From CBDANO01 sp965197665 (GTDB lineage: Bacteria; Chloroflexota; Dehalococcoidia; Lucifugimonadales; UBA3495), in assembly GCA_965197665.1 (NCBI GenBank), contig CBDANO010000002.1, positions 1 to 64,000 on the forward strand: a stretch of 64,000 nt of DNA. Reading direction: 5' to 3'. The position numbers and the translations under genes were made by a program. The notes under the pieces are model-generated. The model worked only from the letters and a program-made list of their open reading frames with translations. It did no database searches and was not told the DNA's origin. This document shows, one piece after another, positions 1 to 9,613 of the stretch. Every line of letters begins with the position of its first letter. The stretch's first letter is position 1.

Positions 1-1423
1 GTTGCTTGGCGATGCTCCTCAGGGAGACACCCTGTAGCTTGGCGTGGTGGACAGCTTTCCACAAGGCCTGCTTGCGCGGCGTTGCCTGCCTGGGCGGCGG
101 AGTGTAAGAGGTGGGGCCGTTCTCATCATCCATCGGTTGGTCGACAGGTGCTCCCAAGGCGGCCAGGCGCTGCAGTTGTGACTTGGTGAGACCACGCTGG
201 CTCAGGTTCCTGACCACCTGGGCCAGTTCGGGAGTAGGAGCCAGAGCCCCCTGGGCGGCCCGCAGCACTCCCGCCTTGGGCGGAGCCTCCTGGTAGGCAA
301 TCACTTTCCCCTCGTGCTGGACCATTAGCTGCCCGTCGCTCCGCTCCAGCACCTCCACCTTGACGCCGGCATAGCTGGACCGATCCTGATCGGGGAGCAG
401 CTGCAGGGTGCGCAATTGGTACTTGACGGTGTTGTCCCTGGCTACTTGGCGCCCGTGCTTGAAGCATAGGACTCGTTCCAGATGCAGGGAGGAGTCCAGG
501 GAACGATAGGCTGCCTGGACCTGCTGGGCAGGCACACGGAAATGGTTGTTGAAGTGGGGTAGGAAGTCCCGCAGCACGGCGTTGGCTTGGTCGATGGCGG
601 CGGCTCCCGCCAGCCTGAGTTCGCTGACCAGCCGGTCCTGGAATGTGCCGGCCATGCGTTCCACCCGTCCCTTGGCCTGTGGCGAACGGGCAAAGATCTG
701 TTCAATACCCAATTCCCCCATGGCCCGGGTGAACTGGGTTGGGCCCACGGGCTGGGTAATGTGCCGGGGCTTGCCGTTGAACTTGAAGACGCCGTGGCGA
801 TCGCCGTAGATGGCCAGGGGGATCCCATAGCTGCGTATGACTCCCTCCATCAGCAGGAAGTAGCCCCGGGTGTCCTCCTCCGGTCGGAAGAGAGCATTGG
901 CCACCGTCCCGGTGGCATCGTCCACCGCCAGCAGCAGGACGAATCTGGGTCCTCTATCCTCCAGCCAGCGGTGATGGCTGCCGTCGATCTGCAGCAGCAT
1001 GCCCTCTTGGGGCATCCGTTCCCGTCGGACCCTGTGCTTGGGAGGACGATGCTGCCTGGCGCTGGTCAGGCCATGGCGGTTGAGAAGGCGGCTTACCGTC
1101 TGACGGCTCAGGTGAATACCCTCCCGATCCGCCAGCACTTCGGTGAAGTGGCTGTGATTGAATCCGGCGTACTTCTCGCTGGCCAGAATCACCGCGGCGG
1201 CAGCGACATCCTCGGGGACCGCATTGCGGGGCTTGCGACCCCGGTTGCCGTGGACCAGTGCGGCGGCCCCGTCCCTCCGGTAGGCCGCTAAGACTCGCCG
1301 AAACTGGCGTTCACTGATCCCCAGAAGTTCGGCCGCCTGGGCCTTGGGCAGTTGAAATTCCATCACGCTGTTGAGTACTTGGAGTCTTGCCTGCTCTCGT
1401 TGGTTCAATGTCACGTCCTTCAT
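1..1423 (-). CDS. ISNCY (IS1202-like) DDE transposase, 3' end outside window
   Basis: Reading the minus strand from the ATG at 1423, one frame stays open to the window edge, about 474 codons. It begins MKDVTLNQREQARLQVLNSV, followed by a helix-turn-helix region (QLPKAQAAELLGISERQFRR). The integrase core has an Asp in LLQIDGSHHRWLED, AVDDATG, the phrase YGDRHGVFKFNG and the Glu in QAKGRVERM, the pattern of the IS1202 group of ISNCY transposases. No frameshift is seen. The C-terminal tail and far inverted repeat lie outside the window. The near end of the element must lie in the 49 bp between this ATG and the IS21 left end at 1473, so the two elements abut. Confidence 0.85.
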   Translation of the reverse strand, partial: MKDVTLNQREQARLQVLNSVMEFQLPKAQAAELLGISERQFRRVLAAYRRDGAAALVHGNRGRKPRNAVPEDVAAAAVILASEKYAGFNHSHFTEVLADREGIHLSRQTVSRLLNRHGLTSARQHRPPKHRVRRERMPQEGMLLQIDGSHHRWLEDRGPRFVLLLAVDDATGTVANALFRPEEDTRGYFLLMEGVIRSYGIPLAIYGDRHGVFKFNGKPRHITQPVGPTQFTRAMGELGIEQIFARSPQAKGRVERMAGTFQDRLVSELRLAGAAAIDQANAVLRDFLPHFNNHFRVPAQQVQAAYRSLDSSLHLERVLCFKHGRQVARDNTVKYQLRTLQLLPDQDRSSYAGVKVEVLERSDGQLMVQHEGKVIAYQEAPPKAGVLRAAQGALAPTPELAQVVRNLSQRGLTKSQLQRLAALGAPVDQPMDDENGPTSYTPPPRQATPRKQALWKAVHHAKLQGVSLRSIAKQ

Positions 1424-1555
1424 AGACGGACATTTTCCCTGAGCAATTTACGGGGACGCTATCGTAGAGCAATGACAAAATCGCCGAAATAGAATTGACC
1501 CACCTGAAAGCAGGTGCATCATCTACGGAGAATCCGTGGAGGTGCATTAGAGAGA

Positions 1556-2793
1556 TTGATAAAGGTGGGAGAAGTGAAAGAGATATACGAGATGAAGGGG
1601 GCTGGCCGTTCGACCCGACAGATAGCGGAGAGGCTGGGGATTGCTCGAAACACGGTGCGCCGGTACTTGAGCACCCCGGAGACGATATTGCCCACTCCGG
1701 GAGGCGTCGGGCTTCCAAGCTGGACGCCTATACCGCGTACATAGACCGCCGGATATCCGAGGGGCTGGAGAACTGTGTGGTGCTTCGGCGGGAGCTGCAG
1801 GATCTGGGCTACCGGGGAGGGTACTCCATTCTGAAGGCCTATGTGTCGCTGCGGCGGCAACGAGGCGGGCAGCCTCAGGCGACGGTGAGATTCGAGACAG
1901 CGCTGGGAGAGCAGGCCCAGGTAGACTGGGGCAGTTTCAGCTACGTGGGAGAGAAGGGGCACAAGCACAGAATCTGGGCCTTCGTGATGGTGATGAGTTG
2001 GTCTCGGGCGATCTACGTCGAGTTCGTAAGGCGGGCGGACACGGGCAGCTTCCTCCAGTGTCATGTCAACGCCTTTGAGCACTTTGGCGGTGTTCCCAGG
2101 CGCTGCCTCTACGACAACGCCAAGGTAGTGACCTTGGGTAGAGACGCCGAAGGGCATGTGGAGTGGAACGGGCGGATGGTGGACTTTGCCTTGCGAGTGG
2201 GCTTTGAGATGCGGCTGTGTCGGCCTTACCGAGCCCAGACGAAGGGCAAGGTAGAGAGTGGCGTGAAGTACGTGCGCGGCAACCTGTGGCCCAGCGTTCG
2301 CTTCACCGACTACGCCGACCTGAACCGGCAGGCTCTGGAGTGGTGCGACAGTGTGGCCAATCTACGGGTCCACGGCACCACCCATCGCATCCCTGGGGAG
2401 ATGCTGGCCGAGGAGCGGCTGCACTTGGGGAAGCTGCCCCACCGGTCCACTCTGGCGCCGTATCTGAGGGAAGACCGAATGGTGGCCCGGGATGGCTATG
2501 TCAGCTGGGAAGGGTCACGATACGGGGTACCTTGGAAATGGGCCGGCGCTATGGTGCAGGTGGGCCAACGTCTGGGCACCGTGGAGATCTGGGCCGGAGA
2601 GGACCGCATAGCGGTCCATCCCAGGGCACAGCAACCGGGCCAACGCTTCACCCTCCCTGACCAGTGGGAGGGACTGCCCTTGGGATCTGACAGGCCCCGC
2701 AGGCATGCCTTGGCGGTGCAGGTTCCCGTGGGCCAGGTGGAACGGCGACCGCTGGAGGTCTACGAGTTGGTCGCCTCCGGAGGTGTGCGATGA
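1556..2793 (+). pseudogene. istA: IS21 transposase IstA, frameshifted
   Basis: IstA cuts and joins the ends of IS21 elements. The N-terminal helix-turn-helix (VGEVKEIYEMKGAGRSTRQI, then AERLGIARNTVRRYLSTPE) is read from about 1556 (TTG, or GTG at 1565, behind GGAGG). The rest, from RRASKLDAYTAYIDRR onward, is read one frame back; the switch lies near 1695-1705 and looks like a lost base. The catalytic core is intact in the second frame: Asp in QVDWGSF, Asp in CLYDNAKVV, Glu in KGKVESGVKY. The stop overlaps the istB start (ATGA). The frame-1 ORF alone lacks the DNA-binding domain, so the copy is probably inactive unless the missing base is a sequencing error. Confidence 0.8.
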
Positions 2794-3617
2794 TCGCCAT
2801 GGAACAGGCCCGCCAGCATCTGGAGACCCTGGGCCTCAAGCAGGCCGTGGAAGCTCTGGAGAACTCTCTGGACGCCGCCGCCAGCAGGCAGCTGACTTAC
2901 CCGGAGATGCTGGCTGAACTGCTGGAGGTGGAAGTATCCGCTCGCAGGGAGCGCTATCTATCCACCAGGACCAAGATGGCCCACCTGCCCTTCCAGCGCA
3001 CATTGGAGCAGTTCGACTTCACCTTCCAGCCCTCCATCGACGAGCGGCAGGTCAAGGAGATGGCCAGCCTGGCCTTTGTGCCCGAGGCCACCAACATCCT
3101 GCTCCTTGGCCCTCCCGGCGTGGGCAAGACCCACCTGGCAGTGGCATTGGCCCTCAAGGCCATTGAGAAGGGCTATGGAGCCTACTTCGTCCGCGCATAT
3201 GACCTGATGGAGGATTTACGCAGGGCCAGGGCAGAGCACAGCCTGGACCGTCGCATGCGGGTCTACCTGGCTCCCAAAGTGCTGGTAGTGGACGAGTTCG
3301 GCATCTGGCCCTATGACCGGGACTCGGCCACCGCCTTATTCACCCTGGTGTCTGCCCGGTACGAGCGAGGCAGCATCATCCTGACCTCCAACAAGGGCTT
3401 CGGCGAGTGGGGAGAACTCTTGGGCGACACGGTCATCGCCTCAGCCATCCTGGACCGGCTATTGCACCATAGCCACGTGCTGAACATCCGGGGCGAAAGC
3501 TACCGGCTGAAGGAGAAACGACAAGCAGGATTGTTTAGCTCACACCAAGTATTCGGCGTGGGATCAGGGGAAGCGACCGCGGAAAGCTCAAGGACTCCGG
3601 TGGTGGGTCAAAACTAA
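2790..3617 (+). CDS. istB: IS21 helper ATPase IstB
   Basis: IstB is the AAA+ ATPase that works with IstA in IS21 transposition and target choice. The 275-residue protein has the usual IstB layout: a helical N-terminal region, Walker A (LLLGPPGVGKTHLA), Walker B (VLVVDEFG), sensor residues in IILTSNKGFGEW and the C-terminal SYRLKEKRQAG region. Its ATG overlaps the IstA stop by four bases, which implies translational coupling. The last codons run into the first right-end subterminal repeat, so the C-terminal dozen residues are encoded by element-end sequence. It appears intact. Confidence 0.93.
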   Translation: MIAMEQARQHLETLGLKQAVEALENSLDAAASRQLTYPEMLAELLEVEVSARRERYLSTRTKMAHLPFQRTLEQFDFTFQPSIDERQVKEMASLAFVPEATNILLLGPPGVGKTHLAVALALKAIEKGYGAYFVRAYDLMEDLRRARAEHSLDRRMRVYLAPKVLVVDEFGIWPYDRDSATALFTLVSARYERGSIILTSNKGFGEWGELLGDTVIASAILDRLLHHSHVLNIRGESYRLKEKRQAGLFSSHQVFGVGSGEATAESSRTPVVGQN

Positions 3618-3698
3618 ACCGGCGATCGCCGGCAACAGACAGGGGTGGGTCAATTTTAGATCGGCGATGGTGGGTCAGAATTAAACCGGCGTTGACAG

Positions 3699-4687
3699 TA
3701 TGCGCCGCTACTCCTGCTGCTGGTAGCGTTCAATGGATACACGCACTACCGGCTGAGGACGAACAGAGCCATAACCTGGCGCTGGATTCTCGGGCTGGCG
3801 GCTATGGATCTGACAATGGTCTCGGCCGCCACGGTGATGGGGGGAGGTTTCAGCCACTACTTCTTGCACCTGCTGTACTACCCCCCGCTGGCCGGGTACG
3901 CGTTGGTTTTCACGTCTTTCAGGCTGACCATGGTCTGTGTGACCGTGGTGTCCGTCCTCTATCTGGCGATAAGCCTCACAGTGGGGGAAGGAATTGACTT
4001 GGGGGCAAGGGAAGAGAAGCCCCTGCTCGCCAGAATCTTCGTCATGTATGCGGTGGCTGCAACGGTCAACCTGATCTCCAACTTCGAGCGGAGCAGGTGG
4101 AGAGCCGCAGTGGAGCGGGAGCGGGCGCTGCAACGGGAGCGGATCGAGCTCTCCCAGGCCATCCACGATACGACCGCCCAGACCGCCTTCATGATCGTCC
4201 TGGGGATAGACGCGGCCAAGCAGGTTGCCGGAGACTCGAACGAGGAGCTCACCGCCAGGCTCGATGCGACCTCACGGCTTTCCAAGACCGCCGTCTGGCA
4301 GCTGAGACACCCGATAGACATGGGCCGCATCTTCGAGGGCAGCGAGTTGGGCTGGACTCTGAACGGGGTGGAGCCGCCACTTTCGGTGGAGGTCAGGAGT
4401 CTCCTGTTCTCCATAGCCCACAACGCCCTCGCCAACGCCCTTCGCCATGCTGGGGCGAGCCGGGTGCTGGTCGAGTCGACTTCGGACGGGACGAGCTCAG
4501 GCTGTCGGTGTCGGACGACGGGGCGGGACTTCCCGACGACTACGAGGAGCGAGGCCACGGTTTCGCAAACATGCGGGCGTACGCCGGGCGTCTGGGCGGA
4601 CGCCTTATCGTCGAACCCACGGGACCGGTCGGGGGCGCCAGCGTGACCTGCGTGATGCCGTTGGGCTGCGGACAACAGGAGACATAG
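3699..4687 (+). pseudogene. Sensor histidine kinase remnant (DesK/NarX type), 5' truncated by IS21 and frameshifted
   Basis: Translation begins directly at the IS21 right end. It gives hydrophobic segments (LLLLLVAFNGY, LVFTSFRLTMVCVTVVSVLY, IFVMYAVAATVNLI), then a dimerisation/phosphoacceptor helix with His in ELSQAIHDTTAQTAFM, then the ATPase N-box (SIAHNALANALRHAGASRV). Near 4475-4485 the frame must step back one base to continue into the G-box region (LRLSVSDDGAGLPDDYEERG, then HGFANMRAYAGRLGG). The remaining membrane part is short, so the N-terminal sensor region is probably lost. The gene ends at 4687, one base before the response regulator start, so the two were an operon. It is very likely non-functional. 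Confidence 0.8.
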
Positions 4688-4688
4688 G

Positions 4689-5339
4689 ATGTCTACAGAA
4701 TCTCGTCGCATAAGGGTGCTGCTCGCCGACGACCATGCGGTCACGCGGGAAGGTCTTCAGTCGATTCTGGAGCGGTCCGAGGAGTTCGAGGTGGTGGGCC
4801 TGGCCAGGGACGGAGTGGAGGCGGTGAAGGCGGCCTCCGAGCTCTCGCCCGACTTGATCGTCATGGATGTCATGATGCCCAAGAAGGACGGGGTAGAGGC
4901 GTGCCGGGAGATCATGGAGTCTCTGCTCGAGACGCGGGTGCTCATGCTGACCGCCTCGACGGAGGCGAACGCCGTGATAGAGGCGGTGGCCGCCGGTGCG
5001 GCCGGCTATCTTCAGAAGGTGGCCGGGATGGACCAGGTCCTGGGCATGATGAAGAGCGCGGCTGCGGGCGAGGGGCGTCTGCCGACGGAGGTGGTGAGGC
5101 GGGTCTTCGACAGGTTTCGGAGCGGGGCGAGACCGAAGGACGTCAACCTGACCCAGAGGGAGAAGGAGATACTCGTGTCGTTCTGCCGGGGCATGTCATA
5201 CGTTGCGATTGCGCAGGCAAGGGAAGTCAAGGTGGTCACCATCCGAAACGCCATCTACACCATTCAGGTGAAGCTGGGCGTCGACTCGAAGCAGGAGATC
5301 GTGGTGTGGGCTGCTCAGAACGGGCTGCTGGATGACTGA
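4689..5339 (+). CDS. NarL/FixJ-family response regulator
   Basis: This 216-residue protein has a receiver domain (residues about 9-125) with acidic pocket D14/D15, phospho-acceptor D60 (IVMDVMMPKKDG), T88 and K110. A LuxR-type helix-turn-helix follows (about 153-216: LTQREKEILVSFCRGMSYVA, ending in VKLGVDSKQEIVVWAAQ). A good ribosome site (AGGAG) precedes the ATG. It is the natural partner of the kinase just upstream, which is now truncated and frameshifted. It must therefore be phosphorylated by another kinase, act unphosphorylated, or be decaying. Its targets are unknown. Confidence 0.9.
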   Translation: MSTESRRIRVLLADDHAVTREGLQSILERSEEFEVVGLARDGVEAVKAASELSPDLIVMDVMMPKKDGVEACREIMESLLETRVLMLTASTEANAVIEAVAAGAAGYLQKVAGMDQVLGMMKSAAAGEGRLPTEVVRRVFDRFRSGARPKDVNLTQREKEILVSFCRGMSYVAIAQAREVKVVTIRNAIYTIQVKLGVDSKQEIVVWAAQNGLLDD

Positions 5340-5427
5340 GCCGGCGGGTTGCTTTCGAGGAAGTGGCGCAGGGGCCGGTGCGCACCATGGTGAGGAACCA
5401 CCGCCACAAGCTCGGCGGAAGTTGTTC

Positions 5428-5456
5428 TTGACAGCGCATCTACACAATAGTATTGT
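5428..5456 (+). promoter_or_regulatory. Sigma70-type promoter, probably giving a leaderless mRNA
   Basis: TTGACA at 5428-5433 and TATTGT at 5451-5456 are separated by exactly 17 bases. The ATG of the next gene is at 5463, about where transcription would start, and no ribosome site is visible. The transcript is therefore expected to be leaderless or nearly so. Confidence 0.65.
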
Positions 5457-5462
5457 TGTGTT

Positions 5463-5903
5463 ATGATACCCCAGTTTGACGCAGACGGACTCCTTCCGCC
5501 AGGAGTGCACTGGGCCGACTGGGATGAGTTGACCGACAGACTCGGGAAAAACCCGTGGAGACAGTACCTTATGACTGGACTCAGAGCGGCACTGGAGAAC
5601 TTGAAGGGAGCTGAGTGCAGGACGGTATACATCAATGGGAGCTTCGTGACGAGCAAGGAGTTGCCAAACGACTACGACGCCTGTTGGGAAGAGCCTGGCG
5701 TTGATCCGGCGGCTCTCGACCCTGTTCTCCTGACCTTCGACGCTGGGAGGGCCACGCAGAAGGCCAAGTACATGGGGGAGTTGTTCCCAGCGTCAATCAT
5801 CGCTGACACAGGCGGGCTATCGTTTCTTGAATTCTTCCAGACGGACAAGGACACCGGGCGACCAAAAGGGATCATCGCCATAGACTTAGGAGGTCTCGCA
5901 TGA
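5463..5903 (+). CDS. DUF6932-like nucleotidyltransferase-fold protein (putative toxin)
   Basis: The 146-residue protein begins MIPQFDADGLLPPGVHWADW, typical of the DUF6932 family. A nucleotidyltransferase-like signature follows: YINGSFVTSKELPNDYDACW, i.e. GS, then two acidic residues about 10 residues later. The stop overlaps the start of an XRE-type gene by four bases. Small nucleotidyltransferases coupled to HTH proteins are often toxin-antitoxin modules, so this is a candidate toxin; no activity can be read directly from sequence. It is driven by the promoter at 5428-5456. The family call is from memory of the motif. Confidence 0.65.
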   Translation: MIPQFDADGLLPPGVHWADWDELTDRLGKNPWRQYLMTGLRAALENLKGAECRTVYINGSFVTSKELPNDYDACWEEPGVDPAALDPVLLTFDAGRATQKAKYMGELFPASIIADTGGLSFLEFFQTDKDTGRPKGIIAIDLGGLA

Positions 5904-6337
5904 TCAAGAACGAACGGCAATATCGGATCACCAAGGCGCAAGCGGACCGGTTCTCGCAGACCCTCGACAGCCTCGGGCCGCGCTCCGGCGAGACCGAGGG
6001 AATACATCCCCTCATTGCCAAAGCTCAGGAAGATGCGTTGAGGAGCCAGCTAGCAGACCTTGAGGCGGAGTTGCGCGAGTATGAATCTCTGAAGGCTGGC
6101 AAGTTCCCGATGGATGAGCTCAGTGTGGTCACTGAACTGCCAATCGTTCTGATCAAAGCACGGATCGCACAAGGCCTGAGCCAGAAGGACCTGGCAGAAC
6201 GACTTGGGCTACAGGAGCAGCAGATACAGCGCTACGAAGCCACTGACTACGCCTCGGCTAGTCTATCCCGAATCAAGGAGGTCGTGAGCGCATTGGGTGC
6301 AGCGACGAACAAGCCTGCTGTGACCACAGGTTTGTGA
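5900..6337 (+). CDS. XRE-family helix-turn-helix protein (putative antitoxin)
   Basis: The 145-residue protein has a charged, probably coiled-coil N-terminal half (about 35-65: IAKAQEDALRSQLADLEAEL and on). A Cro/C1 helix-turn-helix lies near residues 88-135 (IKARIAQGLSQKDLAERLGL, then QEQQIQRYE). The start overlaps the preceding nucleotidyltransferase-like gene (ATGA), so both are co-translated. The domain order (helical region first, DNA-binding domain last) suits an antitoxin that binds its partner through the N-terminus and autoregulates through the HTH. That role is inferred from context. Confidence 0.7.
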   Translation: MIKNERQYRITKAQADRFSQTLDSLGPRSGETEGIHPLIAKAQEDALRSQLADLEAELREYESLKAGKFPMDELSVVTELPIVLIKARIAQGLSQKDLAERLGLQEQQIQRYEATDYASASLSRIKEVVSALGAATNKPAVTTGL

Positions 6338-6392
6338 TGATCACTGGTGCAGGAGTCCGCGCAGCTACTCGTTGCGACAGGCGATATAGACA

Positions 6393-8198
6393 ATGACGGC
6401 TCGACAGAACGATCCAGAGACTACTCGTGAGGAAGGCGTTAATGTCTTTCTCGCCCAGTCCCTCCGCGACCACGGCGTGTCAGCCAGGGCGGAGCGTCGC
6501 AGTCGTAAAGGCGCTCCCGATATCCGCGTCGAATTGAGAAGCGGAGAACTCGTGATCCTAGAATGCAAGTGGGACGGCTCTGCCAACCTGCTGGATAGTC
6601 AACTCGAAGTGCGCCTGAAGGACTTTCCCGAAGCCCTTGGAATGCTTGGCGTTCTCTATCCCGACGGCCTTCGATATGAGGAGAACACGCAAGCGGAGCT
6701 CGAAACCGCCACAGACCTCCAATGGTGGCTGCATGGCTCGCGCGGGGTGGCGACGCCTGATCCACGAATAAGGATCGGGTCGGTAACGGAGCTCGCTGAC
6801 CAGCTACGCACTCTCCCATTGGAATTGGAAGGCGTGGACCGAGTGGCCGCTGCCGCAGGTGCGGTTGGGCACGCTTTGGAACAGGCGGCGAAACAACTTT
6901 CTAAGCACGCTCGGATATCTCGCCGAATCGCCGACATCATTGCCAGTACCGATCAGGAGAAGGACCGCGCTGCCGCCCTCCGTATTGGATGCCTAGTGCT
7001 CTTCAATGCTCTCGCATTCCAGGACCGCCTCGCCGCAGCCAATGAAGAGGTCCCGACCGTCAACGAGACGCTGGGGCAGGGCATCCTAGGGCTACCCAGG
7101 CATGGCGTCATATCTGCGACAGCATCGACTACGTGCCAGTTTTCGAGCTGACGACCAGCATCCTTGACGTGCTCGATACCGGTCCAGAGGAAGTCCAAAC
7201 CCCAGTCATAGCTCCATTGGTAAAGGCTATGGAGGACACGCGCCGGTTGGATGGGCATGATTTGTCTGGCAGGCTGTTCCACACCCTGTTGACCGACACC
7301 AAGTTAACCGGTGCCTACTACACATCCGTGCCCGCCGCCACTTTGCTGTCGAGGCTAGTGTTTCAGGATTGGCCGCCATATGTGGATTGGAAGGACCACG
7401 AGTTTCCAGCTTCCATCAACGTAGCCGACCTTGCCTGTGGTACAGGGACGCTGCTGATGGCGGTCGCCGCTGAGGTCGAACGTCGGCATACAGCCGCTGG
7501 CGGAGTGAACGCGGCTGCCTTGCACAAAGCTATGGTCGAGCAAGCATTGCACGGCTACGATGTGCAGCTTTCGGCAGTACACTTCGCCGCCACCAGCCTG
7601 GCGATGCTCAACCCGGACATACAGTTCGACCGCATGAACCTTTATGTGATGCCTCTGGGCGCGGAAAGCTCGAATGTATCGCTGGGATCGCTGGACTTTC
7701 TTGGAGCGGGCGAGGCTGCCGTCCAGTTTGCGTTGTCCGTCGAGGATATGGGAGTCGATACCAAGGACGCAGGGAGGGTATCCGGCGGTGGCTCTCGGGG
7801 TGCGGAGGAGGGAGTAACCGCCACGCTGCCGGAGTTGGACCTAGCTATTATGAATCCGCCGTTTACCCGTTCGGTGGGCGGCAACCTGCTGTTTGGCAGC
7901 CTCCCAGCAACAGAGCGGCGGAAGCTACAGAGCGAGATGTCGAACCGTCTCAAGCAGAGGCGGGCGTCCGCGACTGCGGGGCTCGGTGCTGCATTTGTGG
8001 CAGCGGCCTCTCCCAAGCTTCGGCCCGGCGAGGGTCGCCTGGCGCTGGTGCTACCCGCCACCGTATGCACAGGACCATCCTGGGAACAAACCCGTTCCCT
8101 CATAGAACACGACTTCGCGCTTGATATGGTAATCGCATCCCACGACCCACTACGGTGGAACTTCTCGGACAGCACAGACTGTTGGCAACCAGCAAAAA
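6393..8198 (+). pseudogene. Restriction-modification protein (PD-(D/E)XK nuclease plus N6-adenine methyltransferase), frameshifted and 3' truncated
   Basis: The first part (6393-7151) has a nuclease-like motif: Asp in KGAPDIRVEL and ELVILECKWD (E-x-K). The second part, read one base back from about 7065-7100 onward, is an adenine methyltransferase with AdoMet motif I (VADLACGTGTLLMAVA) and catalytic motif IV (LAIMNPPFTRS). Continuous homology is expected across the shift (WRHICDSIDYVPVFELTTSI), so this was one polypeptide, like single-chain type IIG or BREX-like enzymes. The coding sequence runs out at the IS3 left end (8198/8199) and does not resume beyond it; the specificity region is missing. 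The longest intact ORF of the methyltransferase half starts with a GTG at 7133. Confidence 0.75.
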
Positions 8199-8222
8199 TG
8201 GGACACCTTGGGACCCGAGAGA

Positions 8223-9256
8223 TCAGGGACCTGATTGAGGTCTAGCCAGCTCCCTTAGGGTCCTGTTGTGCCGTCTTCGCCGTTGGATTGTCTGGGCTTG
8301 CACCTCCTTCCTCCGTCGTAGAATCTCCTCTCTTCTGCCCCGTAGCACATCCGAAGGTGTCACGTTGCCCAGGGCCTTGTGGTAGCGCCGGTAATTGTAG
8401 TAGCTGACGAAGGCCACGATGGCCGCCTCCAGGTCGGAAGGCATCTCGTACGGCAGTTGGTTCACGTCACGCTTGAGGGTCTGGTGGTATCGCTCCAGCT
8501 TGCCGTTGGTCTGAGGGTGGAAGGGTGTTGCCAGTATGTGCTTGATTCCCACCATGCCCAGGTAGTCCCTGAAAGCCCGGGATACATAGCCGGGGCCGTT
8601 GTCGCTCAGCAGCCTGGTCCGGTCTTCTATCGGCACCTGGTCCATGCCAGTCCTGTCCACGGCCTCCTGGACCACTTCTATGAAGGAGTCGGAGGTCATG
8701 TCTCTCTGAAGCTTGTGGGCCAGAATGAACCGGGAGTAGTCGTCCATGACGGTGACCATGTAGTAGTAGCCCCAGCCCACCACCCTGAAGTAGGAGGCAT
8801 CGGTGGCCCACATCTGGTGGGGGCCGGTGGTCTTGCGATGGTACTCCTTACCCGCAGCCAGCCGCATCTCAGGCCTCTTCACCAGCCCCTCCCTGCGCAG
8901 GATGCGGTAGACCGTAGACTCTGATACGGAGAAACCCATGTTGTCGGTGGTCCATGCGGCCAACTGCCGGCAGCTCAGGTCTGGCATATCCCTGGCTGCC
9001 GACAGAACGGAGTCGATCTCCTGGGAAGTCAGCTTGTTCCATGGGGGATTGCCGCCTCCCACGTCGTCCTCAAGTCCTTGCTGCTCCTTCCGCCTCAGCC
9101 ACCGGTAGTAGGTGCTCCTGGGGACTCCCAGCTCACCCAGGGTCCTGCGTTTAGGGAGGCTGGAGGAAGCCACCTTGTCCAGCACCTCCGCCTTCTCTGC
9201 GCCACTCATCCGCCGATACCGCCGGCGCCCTGAGGCATGGGTATGGCCGTTTTTTT
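8223..9256 (-). CDS. IS3-family OrfB (DDE transposase, made as OrfAB fusion)
   Basis: The frame contains the helical linker (MSGAEKAEVLDKVASSSLPK), the HTH_21-like segment and an rve integrase core. Catalytic residues are visible as Asp in ATDASYF, Asp in LLSDNGPGYVSRAF and Glu in NGKLERYHQTLK, with the usual YNYRRYHKALGNVTPSDVL tail. The frame is open as far upstream as 9446, but that part is out-of-frame OrfA sequence; the true product is expected by -1 slippage at 9250-9256. It appears intact, so this copy may be mobile. Confidence 0.9.
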
Positions 9257-9613
9257 GAGACGATAGACCTCGAGGGACAGATCGGCGACCAGCTGCTTCA
9301 GCTCTCCGTTCTCTCGCTTTAGCAGATGGACCTCGTCCCGGGTGGCGTCTCGCACGCTGTCGCGGGTAAGCCTCTCCTTCCCCGCCTCCATGAACTCCTT
9401 GGTCCAGGAGTAGTAGGAGTGAGGTTTGATGCCCTCCCGCCGACACAGGTCACTCACGGTGGCCTCGCGGCGGAAGCCCTCCAGCACTATACGAATCTTC
9501 TCTTCCGGGGTGTACTTGCGCCTAGTAGCGGCCTTAACAGTTCTGACGAAGGACCTGGCCGCCTCTGTGCGTTCATCGGCGGCGGTTGCTTTACCTGTTT
9601 CTGTCTGGGACAT
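9206..9613 (-). CDS. IS3-family OrfA (transposase DNA-binding subunit)
   Basis: The 135-residue protein has a helix-turn-helix (RKYTPEEKIRIVLEGFRREA, then TVSDLCRREGIKPHSYYSW) and a leucine-zipper-like helix (about 95-122: DEVHLLKRENGELKQLVADL and on). This is the standard OrfA layout for binding the inverted repeats and dimerising. It ends downstream of the slippery A run, where a -1 shift allows fusion to OrfB. Confidence 0.9.
   Translation of the reverse strand: MSQTETGKATAADERTEAARSFVRTVKAATRRKYTPEEKIRIVLEGFRREATVSDLCRREGIKPHSYYSWTKEFMEAGKERLTRDSVRDATRDEVHLLKRENGELKQLVADLSLEVYRLKKTAIPMPQGAGGIGG
9250..9256 (-). other. Programmed -1 frameshift site of the IS3 element
   Basis: On the minus strand OrfA reads CTC AAA AAA ACG across seven consecutive A residues. 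Slipping back one base continues into the OrfB frame (KKNGHTH...). IS3-family elements normally make the active OrfAB transposase by such slippage. Confidence 0.75.

Larger units (their letters stand above)
1473..3697 (+). mobile_element. IS21-family insertion sequence (about 2.2 kb)
   Basis: The element contains istA and istB. The left end (TGACAAAATCGCC, then GAATTGACCCACC) matches the reverse complement of the right end (TGTCAACGCCGG, then ATTCTGACCCACC). The right end carries three direct copies of a GGTGGGTCA-led motif (from about 3602, 3644 and 3669); the left end carries one inverted copy, as is common for IS21 subterminal repeats. No convincing target duplication is visible next to either end. 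The right end lies inside a sensor-kinase gene, whose 5' half is missing from the window. Confidence 0.8.

Noticed and set aside
587..1291. Long open frame on the plus strand, 234 codons
   Set aside because: It is the antisense of the ISNCY transposase, whose motifs are clear on the minus strand.
1466..3705. Target-site duplication of the IS21 element
   Set aside because: Bases outside both ends were compared and do not match over 4-8 positions.
9257..9446. Independent OrfB start at 9446
   Set aside because: This segment is OrfA read out of frame; the slippery A run at 9250-9256 explains OrfAB production.
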